A DNA stretch of 64,000 nucleotides from JAZKHE01 sp040385525 (GTDB lineage Bacteria > Bacteroidota > Bacteroidia > UBA4408), in contig JAZKHE010000002.1 of the NCBI GenBank assembly GCA_040385525.1, positions 806,001 through 870,000 of the forward strand. The letters are read 5' to 3'. The notes below the pieces were generated by a model. That model saw only the letters and a program-made list of their open reading frames with translations, ran no database searches and was not told the origin of the DNA. The position numbers and the translations under genes are program-made. This document shows positions 25,701 to 34,214 of the stretch, piece after piece; the first letter of the stretch is position 1, and each line of letters starts with the position of its first letter.

Positions 25701-28196
25701 TTATAGTATTCCAAATTGATTGAAGTGATGATTAAAATGTTTTGTATTTAGTAAATCCCATTCGAATTTATCCATGATTCCGAACACTGCATTTTTTGTA
25801 GTTGCTTCAGGATTTTCTTTAAAATACAATTCATACGCATCGTATGCTTCAATCATTTTTTGTTTTGCCGTTGTTAAATCAGGATGAATTAAAGCATCTG
25901 TTTTTTCTTTTTCCATTAACGGATGTTTAAATTCTTTTGGCATGGCCTTATAATTATAAACCATTTCTTGCACTTTAGGCATGTGCTCTTCTGAAGTTGA
26001 AATTTCAAAATTTTGAATTTCGCCACTTGCAATTCTTAAGCCTTTTTCGATGTGTTCTACCATGTGTTGAGCAGACATCATTCCCCAATTTGCTTTTGTG
26101 TTTTCAGTTAATTTATTGATGTAGAACTGAATATTTTTTCTGTTAATTTCTACAAATGGAGATTTTTTCTGAACCATTGTTAAGATGGTTGCAATCGCAA
26201 CTAACTCATCACTTTGATCAAAAACTTCAACAAACCATTTTACAATTCCACACGGAATTTCTTTCCCTACGCTATCTCTTTCAATTTTTTGTTTGCAAGT
26301 TAAACGAACATAAAGTGTATCGTTATGGTAAATTGGGCGAACAAATCTGCACTCTTCTAAACCATAATTTGCAGCAACTGGTCCTTTGTTTGGATATACA
26401 AATAATCCTGCTGCAGCAGATAATATAAAGTATCCGTGAGCAGTACGTTTTTCAAAAATACTTCCTTTTAACGAAGTAATATCGGTATGTGCATAAAAAT
26501 GATCCCAAGTTAAATTGGCAAAATTTATAATATCTGTATCTGTAACGGTCCGTCTATGTGTTTTTAATGACATACCTGGTTGAATATCTTCCCAATGGTA
26601 TTTGAAAGGATGTTCTGGTGATTCTTTGTATTTAGAATTTGCTTGATAAATTCCTGTTATTTCGGTTAACGTAGTCGGAGAACCTTGCACAGCGCAACGT
26701 TGCATGTAATGTTTAATGCCGCGTACGCCACCCATTTCTTCTCCACCACCAGCACGACCTGGACCACCATGAACTAATAATGGTAACGGCGAACCATGAC
26801 CAGTACTTTGTTTAGCATTTTCTCTATTCAACACTAAAATTCTTCCGTGATGCGAAGCTGCATTTATTACATATTCTTTTGCAAAATCATCACTATTCGT
26901 GACGATTGAAGATACCAACGAACCTTTACCTAATTTAGCTAATTCAATTGCTTCACCAATATTTTTGTAAGGCATAATAGTTGAAACAGGACCAAAAGCT
27001 TCTGTTTCGTGAGCTGCCATATTTTCGAAAGGTTTATCTTCTCTCAATAACATTGGACTAATAAATGCACCTTTTAGTGCATCAGCTCCAATAGTATTTA
27101 GCTTATCAAAATCACCATAAACTATTTTTGCCGTTTTTGTAATTTCTTTTACTCTGTCTTTTACTTCTTGTACTTGATCCTTACTTACAAGTGCTCCCAT
27201 GCGAACTTCTTTTAATCGCGGGTCGCCAATAGAAACTTTATCTAATGCTTTTCCTAATGCAATTTGCACATCGTCCATTAATTTTTCTGGAACTATCATT
27301 CTGCGTATTGCAGTACATTTTTGTCCGCATTTTACAGTTATCTCGCTACGAGCCTGACTAATAAATAAATCAAATTCTGGAGTTCCTGGTACTGCATCTT
27401 CTCCTAAAATAGAGCAGTTAAGCGAATCAGCTTCCATGTTAAATGGCACAGCTTCGTTAATTATTTGTTTGTGTGATTTCAACATTCTACCAGTTGATGC
27501 GGAACCAGTGAAGGTTACCACATCATGACTTTCAACTGTATCTAATAAATTATGTGCAGAACCACAAATTAACTGTAAAGCACCTTCAGGTAATATTTTT
27601 GAATTTATAATTTCTTTAACTACCGCTTCGGTAAGATACGAAGTTGCAGTTGCTGGTTTAACAACAGCTGGAACACCCGCCATCCAGTTAACAGCACATT
27701 TTTCTAACATTCCCCATATAGGAAAATTAAATGCATTTATATGAACTGCAACTCCGGGTTTTGGAACCAAAATGTGGTGCGCCATAAATCGTCCGCCTTT
27801 TGATAAATCAATGGCATCGCCTTCTACATGATACGATTGATTTGGAAATAATTTTCGTAAAGATGCATTGGCAAATAAATTACCAAAACCTCCTTCAATA
27901 TCAATCCAACTATCAACGCGAGTTGCACCTGTTCTATAACTTATTTCGTAAAATTGTTCTTTACGTTTAGTTAAATATAAAGCTAAATTTTTAATCATAT
28001 TTCCACGCTCTTGAAAAGTCATTTTGCGTAACTTTTCTCCACCTTTCGTTCTTCCATAATGAAGTATTTCAGCGTAGTCTAAGCCTTCTGTACTAGCGTG
28101 TCCAATTACTTCTCCAGTAACAGAATCAATTAATGGAACTCCTTCGCCTTTACCTTCGGTCCAGTGACCGTTTACATAATTTTGAATTTTGCTCAT
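25701..28196 (-). CDS. paaZ: PaaZ ring-opening enzyme with extra C-terminal DUF1569/DinB-like domain
   Basis: PaaZ hydrolyses oxepin-CoA and oxidises the resulting aldehyde. The N-terminal aldehyde dehydrogenase (about residues 1-520) keeps the catalytic cysteine in GQKCTAIRR (Cys294) and the glutamate in NMEADSLN (Glu255). A MaoC-type hydratase domain follows, with LTWDHFYAHTD in its active site. Normal PaaZ ends at about 680 residues. This one continues for about 140 more, with GMMSAQHMVEHIEKGL and a final FEWDLLNTKHFNHHFNQFGIL, the pattern of a DUF1569/DinB-like four-helix domain with histidines for metal. The fusion is in one uninterrupted frame. Confidence 0.93.
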   Translation of the reverse strand: MSKIQNYVNGHWTEGKGEGVPLIDSVTGEVIGHASTEGLDYAEILHYGRTKGGEKLRKMTFQERGNMIKNLALYLTKRKEQFYEISYRTGATRVDSWIDIEGGFGNLFANASLRKLFPNQSYHVEGDAIDLSKGGRFMAHHILVPKPGVAVHINAFNFPIWGMLEKCAVNWMAGVPAVVKPATATSYLTEAVVKEIINSKILPEGALQLICGSAHNLLDTVESHDVVTFTGSASTGRMLKSHKQIINEAVPFNMEADSLNCSILGEDAVPGTPEFDLFISQARSEITVKCGQKCTAIRRMIVPEKLMDDVQIALGKALDKVSIGDPRLKEVRMGALVSKDQVQEVKDRVKEITKTAKIVYGDFDKLNTIGADALKGAFISPMLLREDKPFENMAAHETEAFGPVSTIMPYKNIGEAIELAKLGKGSLVSSIVTNSDDFAKEYVINAASHHGRILVLNRENAKQSTGHGSPLPLLVHGGPGRAGGGEEMGGVRGIKHYMQRCAVQGSPTTLTEITGIYQANSKYKESPEHPFKYHWEDIQPGMSLKTHRRTVTDTDIINFANLTWDHFYAHTDITSLKGSIFEKRTAHGYFILSAAAGLFVYPNKGPVAANYGLEECRFVRPIYHNDTLYVRLTCKQKIERDSVGKEIPCGIVKWFVEVFDQSDELVAIATILTMVQKKSPFVEINRKNIQFYINKLTENTKANWGMMSAQHMVEHIEKGLRIASGEIQNFEISTSEEHMPKVQEMVYNYKAMPKEFKHPLMEKEKTDALIHPDLTTAKQKMIEAYDAYELYFKENPEATTKNAVFGIMDKFEWDLLNTKHFNHHFNQFGIL

Positions 28197-28226
28197 AGTA
28201 ATTTAACTAAAGTTTTTATTTTGTTT

Positions 28227-29429
28227 TTAAACTCTTTCAATAATTGCAGCGTAACCTTGCCCAACACCAATACACATTGTTATTAACGCATAGCGTTTGC
28301 CCGTTAGTTGTAATTCTAATGCTGCAGAATACGCTATACGCGCACCAGTAACACCAAGTGGGTGACCAATTGCAATAGAACCACCATTTGGATTTATTCT
28401 AGGATCATTATCTTGTAAACCCCAAGCTCTTATACATGCAATAGCTTGCGACGCAAAAGCTTCGTTTAATTCGATAATATCGATGTCACTCATTTTTAAT
28501 CCTGCCTTTTCTAACGCTTTGTTACTTGCTTCAACAGGACCAATTCCCATAATGCGAGGCTCAACACCCACAACAGCAGAACTTACAATGCGAGCAATGG
28601 GTTTTAAATTATATTTTTTTACTGCTTCTTCTGAAGCAATAATTGTAGCCGCTGCACCATCGTTTAGTCCAGATGCATTACCTGCAGTAACAGTTCCTTC
28701 TTTTCTAAATGCAGGTTTTAATTTTGACAAACCTTCAATAGTTGTATTTGGTTTTACAAATTCATCTTTCGAAAAAACTAATGCATCGCCTTTGCGTTGA
28801 GGAATTTCTACAGAAACAATTTCTTTTGCTAATCGACCCGATTGTTGTGCTTTAGCTGCTTTTAACTGACTGTTTAATGCAAATGCATCTTGGTCTTCGC
28901 GCGAAATTTTATATTTATCTACTAAATTTTCTGCTGTTTCTCCCATGGCATCAACACCATACATTTGTTGCATTTTAGGATTTATAAAACGCCATCCAAA
29001 ACTTGAATCGTACATTTTAGAATCAGTACCAAAAGCTGATGATGGTTTTGAAACAACTAACGGTCCGCGTGTCATGTTCTCAACACCACCTGCAATAAAT
29101 ACATGTCCGTCGCCTGCTTTAATAGCTCTGCTTGCATTGATGATAGCCGATAATCCTGAGCTACATAATCTGTTAACTGTTTCCCCTGGAACTGTATAAG
29201 GTAACCCTGCCATCAATAATGACATACGTGCAACGTTACGATTATCATCTCCCGCTTGATTAGCACACCCCATAATTACATCATCGTATGCATCTTTAGG
29301 GATATTTGGATTTTTTTCAACAACAGTTTTAATTACTAACGCTCCAAGGTCATCTGCACGAACTGCGGATAATGTTCCTTGGTAACTTCCTATTGGAGTT
29401 CTTACTCCGTCTATAATATATGCTTCCAC
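28227..29429 (-). CDS. paaJ: 3-oxoadipyl-CoA / acetyl-CoA thiolase
   Basis: This thiolase cleaves 3-oxoadipyl-CoA to acetyl-CoA and succinyl-CoA, the last step of the phenylacetate pathway, and may also act on 3-oxo-5,6-dehydrosuberyl-CoA. The nucleophile cysteine is in NRLCSSGLSAI (about residue 88), the histidine in GGSIAIGHPLGVTGAR and the second cysteine in MCIGVGQG. The start codon is GTG at 29429, since MEAYIIDGVRTPIG matches the family's start exactly. The length is 400 residues. Confidence 0.94.
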   Translation of the reverse strand: MEAYIIDGVRTPIGSYQGTLSAVRADDLGALVIKTVVEKNPNIPKDAYDDVIMGCANQAGDDNRNVARMSLLMAGLPYTVPGETVNRLCSSGLSAIINASRAIKAGDGHVFIAGGVENMTRGPLVVSKPSSAFGTDSKMYDSSFGWRFINPKMQQMYGVDAMGETAENLVDKYKISREDQDAFALNSQLKAAKAQQSGRLAKEIVSVEIPQRKGDALVFSKDEFVKPNTTIEGLSKLKPAFRKEGTVTAGNASGLNDGAAATIIASEEAVKKYNLKPIARIVSSAVVGVEPRIMGIGPVEASNKALEKAGLKMSDIDIIELNEAFASQAIACIRAWGLQDNDPRINPNGGSIAIGHPLGVTGARIAYSAALELQLTGKRYALITMCIGVGQGYAAIIERV

Positions 29430-29434
29430 TTTTT

Positions 29435-29850
29435 TAATTATGAATTATGAATTATGAGTTATTAGTTGCTAGTTTTAAGTTCTTTTTTGTTGTGATACTT
29501 ATACTTCTTATGATTTTTAGTACTTCAACTGCTTTAGTATTTATTTTATCAAAATCATTTTCTGTAATATAATCTGTAGCCTTTAAAAGTTCTAACCAAT
29601 AAATAGATTCGTCGCATTCTTTTTGAGCTATAGCTAATTTATGAATGAAATCAAGCTTACTTTGAGCATTTACAGCTTCTCGTACATTTGCACCTACTGA
29701 AGTTATTGAACGTAAAAATTGTTTACTCATTACAAATTCTTTTTTTTCTGAAACGAGATATTTATAAAAGTTCACTCCTGAAATAGCTAATTCAAAACTT
29801 TTTATTTTAACTATACTATCACTCATAACTTATAATTCATACTTTATAAC
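29435..29850. repeat. Inverted AATTATGA-type arms framing the four-helix-bundle gene
   Basis: The left arm (29435-29467) reads TAATTATGAATTATGAATTA and continues TGAGTTATTAG. The right arm (29822-29850), read on the minus strand, contains TATGAATTATAAGTTATGAG. The arms overlap the stop and start codons of the enclosed gene. A similar array without a gene lies at 24849-24887. Confidence 0.45.
29452..29826 (-). CDS. Four-helix bundle protein (S23/Avd-like)
   Basis: This 124-residue, almost wholly helical protein matches the S23 family first found in 23S rRNA intervening sequences and related to Avd proteins. Typical blocks are FYKYLVSEKKEFVMSKQFLR and SITSVGANVREAVNAQSKLDFIHKL (starting near residue 41), with KECDESIYWLELLKA later. 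These proteins form pentameric barrels with a basic surface that may bind nucleic acid. It is wedged between paaI and paaJ, has no known part in phenylacetate breakdown, and is framed by inverted repeat arms, so it looks like a recent insert. Confidence 0.9.
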   Translation of the reverse strand: MSDSIVKIKSFELAISGVNFYKYLVSEKKEFVMSKQFLRSITSVGANVREAVNAQSKLDFIHKLAIAQKECDESIYWLELLKATDYITENDFDKINTKAVEVLKIIRSISITTKKNLKLATNNS

Positions 29851-29852
29851 TT

Positions 29853-30257
29853 TTATTCCCAATCTTTTTCACTACGGTAAACAGTCCCTTTAAATAAAGC
29901 TACAAGTTTATCGTTGCAAATTACTTCTATAGTGTAAAAACCAAATTTATTTTTCTTGGAATTTTCTTTAGCTGTAGCAATTATAACATCACCTTCTTTT
30001 AATGCTTCAATGTGATTGATCGATGTATCAATGCTTACCGCGTGTTTACCATGAGAGTTAGATGCAAAGGCTAAAGCACTATCGGCTAGTGCATATGTTA
30101 TTGCTCCGTGCGCAATACCAAATCCATTTAGCATTTCTTTTCTTATTTGCATAGATAATTTGCATGAACCAGTTTCAATTGCTAACAACGAAATACCAAG
30201 CCATTTGCTAAAAGCATCATTATCGAACATTTTATGTACAATAGTTTCGGGCGTCAT
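29853..30257 (-). CDS. paaI: Phenylacetate-pathway hotdog thioesterase PaaI
   Basis: PaaI hydrolyses stalled hydroxyphenylacetyl-CoA esters and frees CoA. The 134-residue hotdog domain shows the family core GFGIAHGAITYALADSALAFASNS (from about residue 46; HGAITYALADSA holds the catalytic aspartate) and the later INHIEALKEGDVIIATA. It starts directly after the stop of paaH, with no intervening base, so the two genes are tightly coupled. Confidence 0.93.
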   Translation of the reverse strand: MTPETIVHKMFDNDAFSKWLGISLLAIETGSCKLSMQIRKEMLNGFGIAHGAITYALADSALAFASNSHGKHAVSIDTSINHIEALKEGDVIIATAKENSKKNKFGFYTIEVICNDKLVALFKGTVYRSEKDWE

Positions 30258-31418
30258 TTAGTTGCTAAAAAATAATTTATTTTCTCTGTTCATTCTTCTT
30301 AATAATGCGCTACAACGGTATCTGTCTTCGTGATACTCGTTATAAAGCTCATCTAGTTTTTCAACGCACCATTTAATTCCTTTTTCGTCTGCCCAAGCTA
30401 ATAAACCTTTAGGATAATTAACACCTTTAGTCATAGCATTATCAATATCTTTAGCCGAAGCTACATTTAAAAATAAAGCATCGGCAGCTTCGTTAATAAG
30501 CATTACTAAAACTCTTTCAAAAATATATTGTGCTGTTTTTGCATCTTCTAACGCTTTAGGAATTGTTGCTCCTTCTGAATAATCGTAATAACCTCTTCCA
30601 GATTTTCTGCCAAAAAATCCAGCTTCTGATAAACGTTTTTGTGTGAATGATGGTTTGTAACGAGGATCGAAGTAAAAAGAAGTAAATACGCTTTCAGTTA
30701 CTGCGTAATTAACATCATTACCAATAAAATCCATCAATTCAAAAGGCCCCATTTTAAAGTTACCTAAACTTTTCATTGCCCAATCTATGGTTGCAAAATC
30801 AGCAACACCTTCTTCATAAATACGAATGGCTTCACTATAAAAAGGACGCGCTACACGATTTACAATAAATCCGGGAGTATCTTTTGCAACAGCCACCACT
30901 TTTTTCCAATCAGAAATTGTTTTAACAACAAAATCTAAAACTTCTTTGTTAGTTTGTATAGCAGGAATAACCTCTACCAATGCCATTAATGGAGCTGGAT
31001 TAAAAAAATGTATTCCTATAACTCTTTCAGCATTTTTACAAGCTGACGCAATTGACGCAATAGATAGTGACGAAGTGTTAGATGCTAAAATTGCTTTTGC
31101 AGAAACAATAGTTTCTAATTCTGCAAATAGTTTTTTCTTTACCTCTAAATTTTCTACAATAGCTTCAATTACTAAATCGGCATCTACCAATTCTTTTACA
31201 GAACTAACGTATGAAAAATTACCAATGATTCTTGATTTTTCTGTCTCATCGATTTTGTTTTTCTCAACTAATTTAGATAGAGTGCTTTCTAAATTTTTAG
31301 CGCTTTTTGCTAATGCATCTGGGTTAGAATCTACCACCTTAACTTTACAACCAGCTGTGGCAGCAACTTGTGCAATGCCACTACCCATAGTGCCGGAACC
31401 TATAATTGCTACGTTCAT
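30258..31418 (-). CDS. paaH: 3-hydroxyacyl-CoA dehydrogenase PaaH
   Basis: PaaH oxidises 3-hydroxyadipyl-CoA to 3-oxoadipyl-CoA with NAD. The N-terminal dinucleotide fold is GSGTMGSGIAQVAA (residues 7-20). The catalytic region reads GIHFFNPAPLMALVEVIP (histidine near 137), followed by KDTPGFIVNRVARPFYSEA and the C-terminal domain GPFELMDFIGNDVNYAV. The protein has 386 residues and a second, shorter C-terminal repeat. It lies between paaG (9-base gap) and paaI. Confidence 0.94.
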   Translation of the reverse strand: MNVAIIGSGTMGSGIAQVAATAGCKVKVVDSNPDALAKSAKNLESTLSKLVEKNKIDETEKSRIIGNFSYVSSVKELVDADLVIEAIVENLEVKKKLFAELETIVSAKAILASNTSSLSIASIASACKNAERVIGIHFFNPAPLMALVEVIPAIQTNKEVLDFVVKTISDWKKVVAVAKDTPGFIVNRVARPFYSEAIRIYEEGVADFATIDWAMKSLGNFKMGPFELMDFIGNDVNYAVTESVFTSFYFDPRYKPSFTQKRLSEAGFFGRKSGRGYYDYSEGATIPKALEDAKTAQYIFERVLVMLINEAADALFLNVASAKDIDNAMTKGVNYPKGLLAWADEKGIKWCVEKLDELYNEYHEDRYRCSALLRRMNRENKLFFSN

Positions 31419-31427
31419 ATTCTAAAT

Positions 31428-32207
31428 TTATTTACCTAAAAAAACAGGCTTTCTTTTTTCTACAAATGCAGAAACTCCTTCATTATAATCGTGTGATGAG
31501 CTTGCTTGAATTTGCAAATCACTTTCCATTTTTAACTGTTCTTCTAAATTATTTGTTAGCGATTGGTTTACTAATTTTTTAGTTAAACCAATTGCTAATG
31601 TTGGCATATTAGCTAATGTTGTTAAGCAATTGGCAACTTCATTTTCAAATACATCAGCAGGAAAATATTTATAAATCATTCCCATTTTCTCTGCTTCCTG
31701 TGCAGAAACTTTGTCGCCTAACATCATTAATGCGGTTGCTTTTTGTATACCTACTAAGCGAGGTAAAAAGAATGTTCCAGCGCTATCAGGTATCAAACCT
31801 ATTTTACTAAATGCTTGAATAAAACTTGCGTTTTCTGATGCTAAAACAATGTCGCAAGCTAAAGCAATGTTTGCTCCAGCGCCCGCAGCAACGCCATTTA
31901 CAGCGGCAACAATTGGTTTTTCAATTGAGCGTATTAATTTAATAATCGGATTGTAATGCTCATCTAATATGGCTCTAAATCCTGGATTAATTTCGGGTGT
32001 TGTAACTTCTTTTAAATCTTGACCAGCACAAAATGCTTTTCCGTTGCCAGTAATTACGATGGCTCTAACGTTGTTGTCTTTTTCAAAACTTTTTAATGTG
32101 TCTTGCAAAAGCAAAGCCATTTCTCGGTTAAAGCTATTAAAAACATCAGGACGATTTAGGTTGATATAACCTATTTTGTTTTCTACTTTAGATTGTATTG
32201 AACTCAT
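31428..32207 (-). CDS. paaG: 2-(1,2-epoxy-1,2-dihydrophenyl)acetyl-CoA isomerase PaaG
   Basis: PaaG isomerises the ring epoxide to oxepin-CoA. The 259-residue crotonase has the oxyanion block GNGKAFCAGQDLKEV (about residues 54-68), the GAGANIALACD block typical of PaaG (no glutamate after the glycines) and the aspartate in GLIPDSAGTFFLPRLVG (about 136-152), the PaaG catalytic position. It is the first gene of the ten-gene leftward run. A 15-base palindrome lies 116 bases upstream. Confidence 0.93.
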   Translation of the reverse strand: MSSIQSKVENKIGYINLNRPDVFNSFNREMALLLQDTLKSFEKDNNVRAIVITGNGKAFCAGQDLKEVTTPEINPGFRAILDEHYNPIIKLIRSIEKPIVAAVNGVAAGAGANIALACDIVLASENASFIQAFSKIGLIPDSAGTFFLPRLVGIQKATALMMLGDKVSAQEAEKMGMIYKYFPADVFENEVANCLTTLANMPTLAIGLTKKLVNQSLTNNLEEQLKMESDLQIQASSSHDYNEGVSAFVEKRKPVFLGK

Positions 32208-32322
32208 AAAAACTGTAATTTTTATTTGTAATAACTAAAGCTACTAAATGTATTTTTAAAACACAATTTATTTTGTTAAAATGTATAAAAACAAAATATA
32301 AGGTATAAAAATTGATTTTTAA

Positions 32323-32337
32323 CCAAATATAATTTGG
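32323..32337. promoter_or_regulatory. Palindrome upstream of the paaG operon
   Basis: CCAAAT-ATA-ATTTGG is a perfect 6-3-6 inverted repeat in the 197-base gap between moaA and paaG. On the minus strand it contains TATATTTG, a good -7 box, so a protein bound here would block the promoter. It does not resemble the palindrome at 12138-12155. A second inverted repeat, AATTCTGA / TCAGAATT, spans 32361-32386 and may belong to the end of moaA. Confidence 0.45.
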
Positions 32338-32404
32338 CTGATTTGATTTGTTAGGAATATAATTCTGAGTTTCGTTTGTCAGAATTGAGCTGAATTTTTA
32401 AAAT

Positions 32405-33388
32405 TTATCCACCAATTTTTATCATACTTCGGTTTTCGATTTTGTCTAAATCATTTACGTATTCGAATTGTCCGCCACGCTCTTTTTTCTTTTGATGTAA
32501 ATTTTCTAAAATTAAAGCACACACATCTTGTTTGTTTCTCAACGCTTTTAGCAAATCTATTTCGATTTTGCTAAACAAACAATTTTTAAATTTACCATCT
32601 GCGGTTAATCTAAGTCTATTGCAGCCGCTACAAAATGGCTCGCTAATGGTGCTTATAAAACCAAAATCACCCAAGTAATTTTTTACTTTATATTTTTTTG
32701 CCGTTTCGTTTGCTTTGTCTTGTAATTTAATGGTAGAATATTTTTCGTTTATTTTTTCTAACATTTCTTTATAAGAAAGTACATTTTCTTTTTTCCAAGA
32801 ATTTCCCGAAAATGGCATAAACTCTATAAAGCGAACTTGCAAAGGATATTTTTTTGTCCACTCCACAAAATCTAAAATGCAATGTTCGTTAATTCCTTTC
32901 ATTGCCACCATATTTACTTTTACAGAAAAATTATGTTGTAAAAGCATATAGATGTTTTTTAAAATTTTATCAAAGTCGCCACGTTTTGTAATGGCAAAAA
33001 ACTCATCTGCATTTAAAGTATCTAAACTTACATTAACTGATTTAATATTTGCCAGCTTAAGGGTTTCAATATATTCGTCAATTAAAACAGCATTGGTGCT
33101 AAGTGTTAATTCAACTGGTAATTTGGCTAATTTTAGAATAATTTTGTGCGCATCTTTTCTAACTAAAGGTTCGCCACCAGTGAGTCTAATTTTGGTAACG
33201 CCCATTTTAACAAAAGTTTGAGCGAGTTCAAAAATTTCGTCTACTTGCATTAATTTTGATTGCGGCGTAACTATTACTTTTTCGTTTGGCATACAATACA
33301 AACAACGCAAATTGCACGCATCTGTTAGCGATATGCGCAAATAATCGTGCTTTCTGCCAAAACTATCAATCAAAATAGAGGAACTCAT
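32405..33388 (-). CDS. moaA: GTP 3',8-cyclase (molybdenum cofactor)
   Basis: This radical SAM enzyme makes 3',8-cyclo-GTP, the first molybdopterin intermediate. The first iron-sulphur cluster uses CNLRCLYC (cysteines 25, 29 and 32) and the second uses CSGC followed about 14 residues later by NCLF. The GEPLVRKD block and the C-terminal IGG are both present, the latter needed for the MoaC handover. The length of 327 residues is normal. It is divergent from the tauE-moeA-moaD-moeB run, sharing an 88-base regulatory gap. Confidence 0.96.
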   Translation of the reverse strand: MSSSILIDSFGRKHDYLRISLTDACNLRCLYCMPNEKVIVTPQSKLMQVDEIFELAQTFVKMGVTKIRLTGGEPLVRKDAHKIILKLAKLPVELTLSTNAVLIDEYIETLKLANIKSVNVSLDTLNADEFFAITKRGDFDKILKNIYMLLQHNFSVKVNMVAMKGINEHCILDFVEWTKKYPLQVRFIEFMPFSGNSWKKENVLSYKEMLEKINEKYSTIKLQDKANETAKKYKVKNYLGDFGFISTISEPFCSGCNRLRLTADGKFKNCLFSKIEIDLLKALRNKQDVCALILENLHQKKKERGGQFEYVNDLDKIENRSMIKIGG

Positions 33389-33436
33389 TGTTCAAAGTTA
33401 ATTGATTTTAACTCAAAACTTCAATAAATAAAAGGA

Positions 33437-33450
33437 TTTTACTAGTAAAA
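33437..33450. promoter_or_regulatory. Palindrome in the moaA-tauE divergent region
   Basis: TTTTACTAGTAAAA is a perfect 14-base palindrome in the middle of the gap between two divergent molybdenum cofactor transcription units. It is well placed to control both. No Moco riboswitch-like fold was evident in this short gap. Confidence 0.45.
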
Positions 33451-33476
33451 AGTTTAATTTTGGATAATTTATATTT

Positions 33477-34214
33477 ATGACCGAACAACTAATCGTGCTT
33501 TTATTTATAGCTGTTATTGCTTTTTTTTATTCTGCTGTTGGTCATGGAGGAGCAAGTGGATATTTAGCTGTTTTGAGTATTGCAGGAATGGAATTAGCAC
33601 AAATAAAAACATCGGCATTGTTGTTAAATGTTTTAGTGGCTGGAGTATCTTTTTTTCAGTTTTACAGAGCTGGGCATTTTAATTTTAAATTGTTTTATCC
33701 TTTTGCAATTGCAGCTATTCCAATGGCTTATGCGGGTTCATTGATTCAGTTAAATCCAGAAGTTTATAAACAAGTTTTAGGTTTTTGTTTGTTAGCAGCT
33801 GTACTCAGAATGTTAGGTGTGTTTAATAGAAATGAAGCGGATGAAACAAAATCGGTAAATTTATATTACGCTTTATTAATTGGTGCTGTGCTTGGTTTTG
33901 TTAGCGGAGTAATCGGAATTGGTGGAGGCATTTTTTTAAGTCCAATAATTTTATTGCTAAGATGGGGCAATTTAAAACAAACAGCCGCAGTATCTTCTTT
34001 ATTTATTGTTACTAATTCTTTGGCAGGAATTTTAGGAATGATGAATCAAAAAATTGAAATAAATCCTTCCGTTTATTTATGGTTAATTGTTGCTGTGCTA
34101 GCTGGTTTTGTTGGTGCAGCGTGGGGAAGTAAAATAGTTAGCAGTAAATTATTAAAAAATGTTTTGGCAATTGTTCTTTTTGTTGCAGCTATAAAACTTA
34201 TATTTATAGCATGA
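33477..34214 (+). CDS. TauE/SafE family sulfite/anion exporter
   Basis: The 245-residue protein has about eight membrane segments and the two internally similar halves of the TauE/SafE family, with GHGGASGYLAVL (about residues 22-33) and GVIGIGGGIFLSPIILL (about 146-162) as the repeated glycine motifs. It probably exports sulfite or another small sulphur anion. Its stop overlaps the moeA start by 4 bases, so it is part of the molybdenum cofactor operon. Export of sulphur oxyanions, or traffic of molybdate-like anions, would fit, but the substrate is unproven. Confidence 0.88.
   Translation: MTEQLIVLLFIAVIAFFYSAVGHGGASGYLAVLSIAGMELAQIKTSALLLNVLVAGVSFFQFYRAGHFNFKLFYPFAIAAIPMAYAGSLIQLNPEVYKQVLGFCLLAAVLRMLGVFNRNEADETKSVNLYYALLIGAVLGFVSGVIGIGGGIFLSPIILLLRWGNLKQTAAVSSLFIVTNSLAGILGMMNQKIEINPSVYLWLIVAVLAGFVGAAWGSKIVSSKLLKNVLAIVLFVAAIKLIFIA

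Noticed and set aside
30946..31425. 159-codon open frame on the plus strand opposite paaH
   Set aside because: It lies wholly antisense to a well-supported dehydrogenase gene and has no recognisable motif. Long antisense frames are expected here from codon bias.
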